Shown: positions 59,895-64,000 of the stretch, piece by piece
How positions within the stretch are numbered: the first letter of the stretch is position 1
Layout of the letters: the number at the start of each line of letters is the position of its first letter
NCBI RefSeq assembly: GCF_044389085.1
Contig: NZ_JBIRXP010000003.1
Location: forward strand, 620,001 to 684,000
From: Isoptericola sp044389085
Lineage (GTDB): Bacteria; Actinomycetota; Actinomycetes; Actinomycetales; Cellulomonadaceae
Direction: 5' to 3'
Length of the DNA: 64,000 nt
The notes under the pieces: model-generated
The model's input: only the letters and a program-made list of their open reading frames with translations
Told to the model about the DNA's origin: nothing
The model's database searches: none
Position numbers and translations under genes: made by a program

Positions 59895-59935
59895 CGTGCG
59901 CGGGCCCGCGGGAACTGTCCCCGGGCCCGCGCACG
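59895..59935 (+). terminator. Hairpin between the BMP lipoprotein and its ATPase gene
   Basis: A 14-base stem made of GTGCGCGGGCCCG with its complement plus one more pair is extended by an inner GGGA/TCCC stem after a bulged C. It begins 28 bases after the stop. It would reduce read-through into the transporter genes. Confidence 0.7.
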
Positions 59936-60042
59936 ACGTATGCGGGGCGGCGACGACGACGCCCCGGTGAGAGGCTGACGACGGCGCGTCGACCCCGGCC
60001 CTGGTGGCCCTCGACCGATCCTCGACGGATGGAAGGCAGAGC

Positions 60043-61587
60043 ATGAGGCTCGAGCTGCGAGGTATCACGAAGCGCTTTGGCGCGCTCGTGGCGAACGACC
60101 ACATCGACCTGGTGGTGGCACCGGGCGAGATCCACTGCTTGCTCGGCGAGAACGGTGCCGGCAAGTCGACCCTGATGAACGTGCTCTACGGGCTCTACCA
60201 GGCCGACGAGGGCCAGATCCTGCTGGACGACGAGGTCCAGGACTTCGACGGGCCCGGCGACGCGATGGCCGCGGGCATCGGCATGGTGCACCAGCACTTC
60301 ATGCTGGTGCCGGTGTTCTCCGTGGCGGAGAACGTCATGCTGGGGCACGAGTCCACGCGCGCCGGCGGCCTCCTCGACCTGGACAGCGCCCGCGCCAAGG
60401 TGCAGGAGATCTCGGCGCGGTTCGGCTTCCAGGTGGACCCGGACGCGCTGGTCGAGGACCTGCCGGTCGGGGTCCAGCAGCGGGTCGAGATCATCAAGGC
60501 GCTCTCGCGTGACGCCGACGTGCTCGTGTTCGACGAGCCGACGGCCGTGCTCACGCCCCAGGAGACCGACGAGCTCATGGGGATCATGCGGCAGCTGCGC
60601 GACGAGGGCGCGGCGATCGTCTTCATCACCCACAAGCTGCGCGAGGTGCGCGCCGTCGCCGACCGCATCACCGTGGTCCGGCACGGCAAGGTCGTGGGCG
60701 AGGCCAGCCCCGGCGCGACCGACGCCGAGCTGGCGTCCCTCATGGTCGGCCGCGCGGTCGAGCTCACGGTGCGCAAGGAGGAGGCGCGCACCACCGGCAA
60801 CGAGCTGGCCGTCACGGACCTGCGGGTCACCGGGCCGGACGGGCAGGTGCTGGTCGACGACGTGAGCTTCACCGTGCGCGGCGGCGAGGTGCTCGTCGTG
60901 GCGGGCGTGCAGGGCAACGGGCAGACCGAGCTGACGGAGGCCCTGGTGGGCCTCCAGGACCAGGTCACCGGCAGCGTGCGGCTCGACGGCAAGGAGCTGG
61001 TGGGCCGGTCGGTGCGCCGGATCCTCCAGGCGGGCGTCGGGTTCGTGCCGGAGGACCGCAACGAGGACGGGCTGGTCGGCGAGTTCACGATCGCCGAGAA
61101 CCTCGTGCTGGACCGGACGGACGGCCCGCCGTTCGTGCGTCGCGGTGCCCTGCAGCTCGCGGTGCGCGACGAGTTCGCCCGCGAGAAGGTCGCCGAGTTC
61201 GACGTCCGCACGCAGGGCATCGAGACGCGCGTCGGGCGCCTGTCGGGCGGCAACCAGCAGAAGGTCGTCCTCGCGCGCGAGCTGTCCCGCGAGCTGCGCC
61301 TGCTGGTCGCGGCCCAGCCGACCCGCGGCGTCGACGTCGGGTCGATCGAGTTCATCCACAAGCGGATCGTCGAGACGCGGGACACCGGCATCCCGGTGGT
61401 GGTGGTGTCGACCGAGCTCGACGAGGCCGTCGCGCTCGCCGACCGGATCATGGTCATGTACCGCGGCCGCGTGGTCGGGATCGTCCCGGCCGACACCCCG
61501 CGCGACGTGCTCGGCCTCATGATGGCCGGCATCGCGCCCGAGGACGCGTCGCCGACCGGCCCCCAGAACGAAGGAGACGCGGCGTGA
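60043..61587 (+). CDS. Nucleoside/sugar ABC importer double ATPase
   Basis: This 514-residue protein carries two ATPase domains, as in importers of the RbsA/NupA type. Domain 1 has GENGAGKSTLMNVLYGLY (residues 35-52) and DVLVFDEPTAVLTPQETDEL, with a reduced signature PVGVQQRVEI. Domain 2 has GVQGNGQTELTEALVGL in place of Walker A and LSGGNQQKVVLAREL; AAQPTRGVDVGSIEFIH follows. This degenerate second site is usual for the group. ATG 60043, preceded by GGAAGG, is chosen over an upstream in-frame start at 60004. It overlaps the next gene by 4 bases. Confidence 0.94.
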   Translation: MRLELRGITKRFGALVANDHIDLVVAPGEIHCLLGENGAGKSTLMNVLYGLYQADEGQILLDDEVQDFDGPGDAMAAGIGMVHQHFMLVPVFSVAENVMLGHESTRAGGLLDLDSARAKVQEISARFGFQVDPDALVEDLPVGVQQRVEIIKALSRDADVLVFDEPTAVLTPQETDELMGIMRQLRDEGAAIVFITHKLREVRAVADRITVVRHGKVVGEASPGATDAELASLMVGRAVELTVRKEEARTTGNELAVTDLRVTGPDGQVLVDDVSFTVRGGEVLVVAGVQGNGQTELTEALVGLQDQVTGSVRLDGKELVGRSVRRILQAGVGFVPEDRNEDGLVGEFTIAENLVLDRTDGPPFVRRGALQLAVRDEFAREKVAEFDVRTQGIETRVGRLSGGNQQKVVLARELSRELRLLVAAQPTRGVDVGSIEFIHKRIVETRDTGIPVVVVSTELDEAVALADRIMVMYRGRVVGIVPADTPRDVLGLMMAGIAPEDASPTGPQNEGDAA

Positions 61588-63005
61588 GCGGCGAGACGCC
61601 CCGGGACCGGGCTCAGGACCCGGCACAGGACCAGGGGCCCGACGTCGACCCCGGCTCACGCCTCGGCGAGGCGCTCGAGAACGTCGACGCGACGGCGGAG
61701 CCCGGGCTCGCGGAGGAGCTGGAGCAGGAGGCGGCGCGCGAGCAGGCGCCGGTCGTCGAGGACTCCGGCCAGCGGTGGCGCGACGCGCTCCGGCGGGCGA
61801 CGTCGGGCGGCTGGGCCGTCGCCCTGGGGGCGATCGTGCTCGCGGTCCTCGCGGGCTCGATCCTCATCGTCGTCACCGACGAGGCCGTGCTCGAGGCCGC
61901 CCCGTACTTCTTCTCGCGGCCGTCCGACACGTTCGCGGCGATCGGCCAGGCGGTCGGCGGCGCCTACTCGGCGCTGTTCCAGGGCGCGGTCTACAACTTC
62001 GGCGCCGACTCGTTCGCGCAGGGCATCCGCCCGCTCACGCAGACGCTGACGAACGCCACGCCGCTCATCGCGGCCGGCCTCGGCGTCGCGCTCGCGTTCC
62101 GGGCCGGGCTGTTCAACATCGGTGGCCAGGGGCAGATGCTCGTCGCCGCGACCGCGGCGGGCTGGATCGGCTTCGGGGTCACGGGGCTGCCGTTCCCGTG
62201 GCACCTGCTGCTGTGCCTGGTGGCCGGTGTGGCCGCCGGCGCGCTGTGGGCCGGCATCGCGGGCCTGCTCAAGGCCCGCACCGGGGCGCACGAGGTGATC
62301 GTCACGATCATGCTCAACTACATCGCCTTCTACCTGCTGTCCTACTTCCTGGCGACGCCGGGCCTGATGCAGGCCCCCGGCTCGGCCAACCCGAAGACCC
62401 CGCCGATGCAGGACAGCGCGGTGCTGCCCCCGCTCCTCGGCGACCGGTACAACCTGCACTGGGGCTTCGTGCTGTCGCTGCTCGCCGTCGTCGGCGTGTG
62501 GTGGCTGCTCAACCGCTCCAGCACGGGCTTCGCCTTCCGCGCGGTGGGGGAGAACCCCAAGGCGGCACGGGTCGCCGGCATCGACGTGCCGCGCACGACG
62601 GTGCTCGTCATGCTCGTCGCGGGCGGGCTGGTCGGTCTCGCGGGCACGCAGCAGGTGCTCGGCACCGTGACGACGGGCTTCAGCGCCGACATCGACGCGG
62701 GCATCGGCTTCGACGCCATCACCGTGGCGCTGCTCGGCGGCTCCTCGCCCTGGGGCGTCCTCGGCGCCGGCATCCTGTTCGGCGGGTTCAAGGCCGGCGG
62801 GTCCGCGATGCAGGCGGGCCAGGGCATCCCGATCGAGATCGTCCTGGTCGTGCAGTCGCTGATCGTGCTGTTCATCGCGGCGCCCCCGCTGGTGCGGGCG
62901 ATCTTCCGGCTGCCGCAGCCGGAACGTACACCCCGACGACGAGAGAGCCGGCGGGACCGCCGTCGCGCCGAGGCCGCGCGCGGCACCGAGGAGGGACAGG
63001 CATGA
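61584..63005 (+). CDS. Nucleoside ABC importer permease 1
   Basis: This 473-residue permease begins with an acidic stretch of about 70 residues and then has about nine spans. AFRAGLFNIGGQGQMLVAAT and GFAFRAVGENPKAARVAGID are family motifs of the NupP/BmpB permeases. A charged Arg-rich C-terminus (RRESRRDRRRAEAARGTEEG) follows. GTG 61584 overlaps the ATPase stop by 4 bases and its own stop overlaps the next permease by 4. Confidence 0.94.
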   Translation: MSGETPRDRAQDPAQDQGPDVDPGSRLGEALENVDATAEPGLAEELEQEAAREQAPVVEDSGQRWRDALRRATSGGWAVALGAIVLAVLAGSILIVVTDEAVLEAAPYFFSRPSDTFAAIGQAVGGAYSALFQGAVYNFGADSFAQGIRPLTQTLTNATPLIAAGLGVALAFRAGLFNIGGQGQMLVAATAAGWIGFGVTGLPFPWHLLLCLVAGVAAGALWAGIAGLLKARTGAHEVIVTIMLNYIAFYLLSYFLATPGLMQAPGSANPKTPPMQDSAVLPPLLGDRYNLHWGFVLSLLAVVGVWWLLNRSSTGFAFRAVGENPKAARVAGIDVPRTTVLVMLVAGGLVGLAGTQQVLGTVTTGFSADIDAGIGFDAITVALLGGSSPWGVLGAGILFGGFKAGGSAMQAGQGIPIEIVLVVQSLIVLFIAAPPLVRAIFRLPQPERTPRRRESRRDRRRAEAARGTEEGQA

Positions 63006-64000
63006 CCGCCACGACCGTCGACGCCGCGGGGCCCGCGGCCACGGCGCCCGCGCCGCGCGCCGGCGCCCCGGTGACCTGGAAGGCCGCCGTCGGCCTCGCC
63101 GTGGTCCTCGCGCTGTACGCCCTGCTGCTGCTCCTCGCGCCGCACGAGGGCTCCGCCCGGTTCGCCCTCTCGACCAGCACCGACTTCGTGGTGCTGTCCA
63201 CCCTCGTGGTGCCCGCGATGGCCACCGCCTGGGTGTGCGGGGCCGTGGGGCTCGCCGTGCTCGCCTACGCGGTCCTGCGCACCCGGGCCGGACGGCGCGT
63301 CCCGGCGTGGGCCATCGCGGTCTTCGCGGCCGCCCTGCTCGTCGGGTTCCTGGCGTGGGCCGCCGCGGGGAGCCCGCGCGACCTCTCCGTCGTCGGCCTC
63401 CTGGGCGGGGCCGTGGGCCTGTCCGTCCCACTCGTGTACGGCGCGCTCGGCGGCGTCATCGGGGAGCGGGCCGGCGTCGTGAACATCGCCATCGAGGGCC
63501 AGCTGCTCGCGGGCGCCTTCGTCGCGGCGATCGTCGGGTCGCTGACCAACAGCCCGTGGGCCGGGCTCGTCGCGGCGGTCGTCGCAAGCGCCCTGGTCGC
63601 CCTCGTGCTGGGGCTGTTCACCATCACCTACCGCGTCAACCAGGTGATCGTCGGCGTGGTGCTCAACGTGCTGGTGATCGGCCTGACGAGCTTCTTCTAC
63701 TCCGAGCTGCTCGTCCCCAACGCGGAGACCCTCAACTCCACCGTGCGGTTCTCGCGCCTGCCGATCCCCGGGCTCGAGAGCATCCCGGTGATCGGCCCGG
63801 TGCTGTTCAACCAGACGATCGTCGTGTACCTCATGTACCTCGCGGTGCCGGCGGTCTGGTACGCCCTGTTCCGCACCCGCTGGGGCCTGCGGGTGCGCGC
63901 GGTGGGAGAGCACCCCAAGGCGGCCGACACCGTGGGCATCGACGTCCTGCGCGCGCGCTACCGGGCGGTGCTGATCGGCGGCGCCGTGGTGGGCTTCGGC
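63002..64000 (+). CDS. Nucleoside ABC importer permease 2, cut by window end
   Basis: The 333 visible residues start MTATTVDAAGPAATAPAPRA and form a second permease of the same family, with LGGVIGERAGVVNIAIEGQL and LRVRAVGEHPKAADTVGIDV. These match the first permease and are typical of NupQ. ATG 63002 overlaps the first permease stop by 4 bases. The chain continues past 64000; in relatives about 80-100 residues would follow. Confidence 0.95.
   Translation, partial: MTATTVDAAGPAATAPAPRAGAPVTWKAAVGLAVVLALYALLLLLAPHEGSARFALSTSTDFVVLSTLVVPAMATAWVCGAVGLAVLAYAVLRTRAGRRVPAWAIAVFAAALLVGFLAWAAAGSPRDLSVVGLLGGAVGLSVPLVYGALGGVIGERAGVVNIAIEGQLLAGAFVAAIVGSLTNSPWAGLVAAVVASALVALVLGLFTITYRVNQVIVGVVLNVLVIGLTSFFYSELLVPNAETLNSTVRFSRLPIPGLESIPVIGPVLFNQTIVVYLMYLAVPAVWYALFRTRWGLRVRAVGEHPKAADTVGIDVLRARYRAVLIGGAVVGFG

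Overview
The window looks like core chromosome of a high-GC actinobacterium. Evidence: very high GC, GTG starts, TGA at almost every stop, a putative mycothiol gene (mshB), a ferredoxin-dapC pair, and the gene order methyltransferase-sigE-anti-sigma-HtrA-TatB, which I recall from Mycobacterium tuberculosis Rv1220c-Rv1224. dapD/dapE-LOG-folP2-DUF3117 and xseB-xseA-ispH-ychF also recall mycobacterial order. Gene content suggests Micrococcales, perhaps Cellulomonadaceae or Promicromonosporaceae; that family-level guess is an inference. I saw no rRNA, tRNA, CRISPR array, insertion sequence or prophage.

Layout. 1-7.5 kb: end of a PfkB sugar kinase, xseB, then an ABC-F ATPase, an epoxide hydrolase and a WYL regulator separating xseB from xseA, then ispH. 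7.5-20.3 kb: rmuC, a two-gene ABC exporter, GNAT and DinB-like proteins, ychF, a flavin-type oxidase/serine hydrolase pair, a zinc alcohol dehydrogenase fused to a GXWXG/DUF4334 module, an SRPBCC protein, a PAP2 phosphatase and another GNAT. 20.5-26.2 kb: a peptide ABC importer operon. 26.2-31.5 kb: BCCT carrier, typA, mshB and a small membrane protein. 31.7-36.7 kb: VanW protein, a prephenate-dehydratase-like paralogue, pheA and tyrA. 36.7-45.5 kb: ferredoxin, dapC, gltA, a transglycosylase-like protein, dapD, dapE, LOG, folP2 and DUF3117. 45.6-52.6 kb: O-methyltransferase, sigE, its anti-sigma factor, htrA, tatB, trpS, a 2'-5' RNA ligase and a YihY protein. 52.6-56.1 kb: sdhCDAB on the minus strand. 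56.3-64 kb: manC, an M20 amidohydrolase and a nucleoside-type (BMP) ABC importer cut by the window end.

Genes working together: dapC, dapD and dapE are three steps of the succinylase route to diaminopimelate and lysine; pheA and tyrA branch prephenate to Phe and Tyr; gltA and sdhCDAB are TCA-cycle enzymes; sigE, anti-sigma and HtrA form an envelope-stress module beside TatB. Both importer operons have a strong hairpin between the binding-protein gene and the membrane/ATPase genes.

No gene-free stretch exceeds 300 bases. The longest are 22199-22449 (two hairpins), 20331-20575 (promoter and structured leader), 31466-31675 (one candidate -10), 38639-38831 (gltA promoter and leader), 45174-45357 (candidate promoter), 56106-56284 (divergent sdhC/manC promoters), 59868-60042 (hairpin) and 58609-58769 (hairpin and promoter).

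The most notable signals are: a methyltransferase whose only well-placed start codon is ATC; an ECF-type promoter in front of sigE; a pheA-adjacent dehydratase-like protein without the catalytic motif; a dehydrogenase-GXWXG/DUF4334 fusion; many genes with a -10 box 6-8 bases before the start codon (likely leaderless), three -10 boxes of this window being built on the previous gene's stop codon; and short tandem repeats lying on stop codons. All calls come from reading the sequence; no database search was run.
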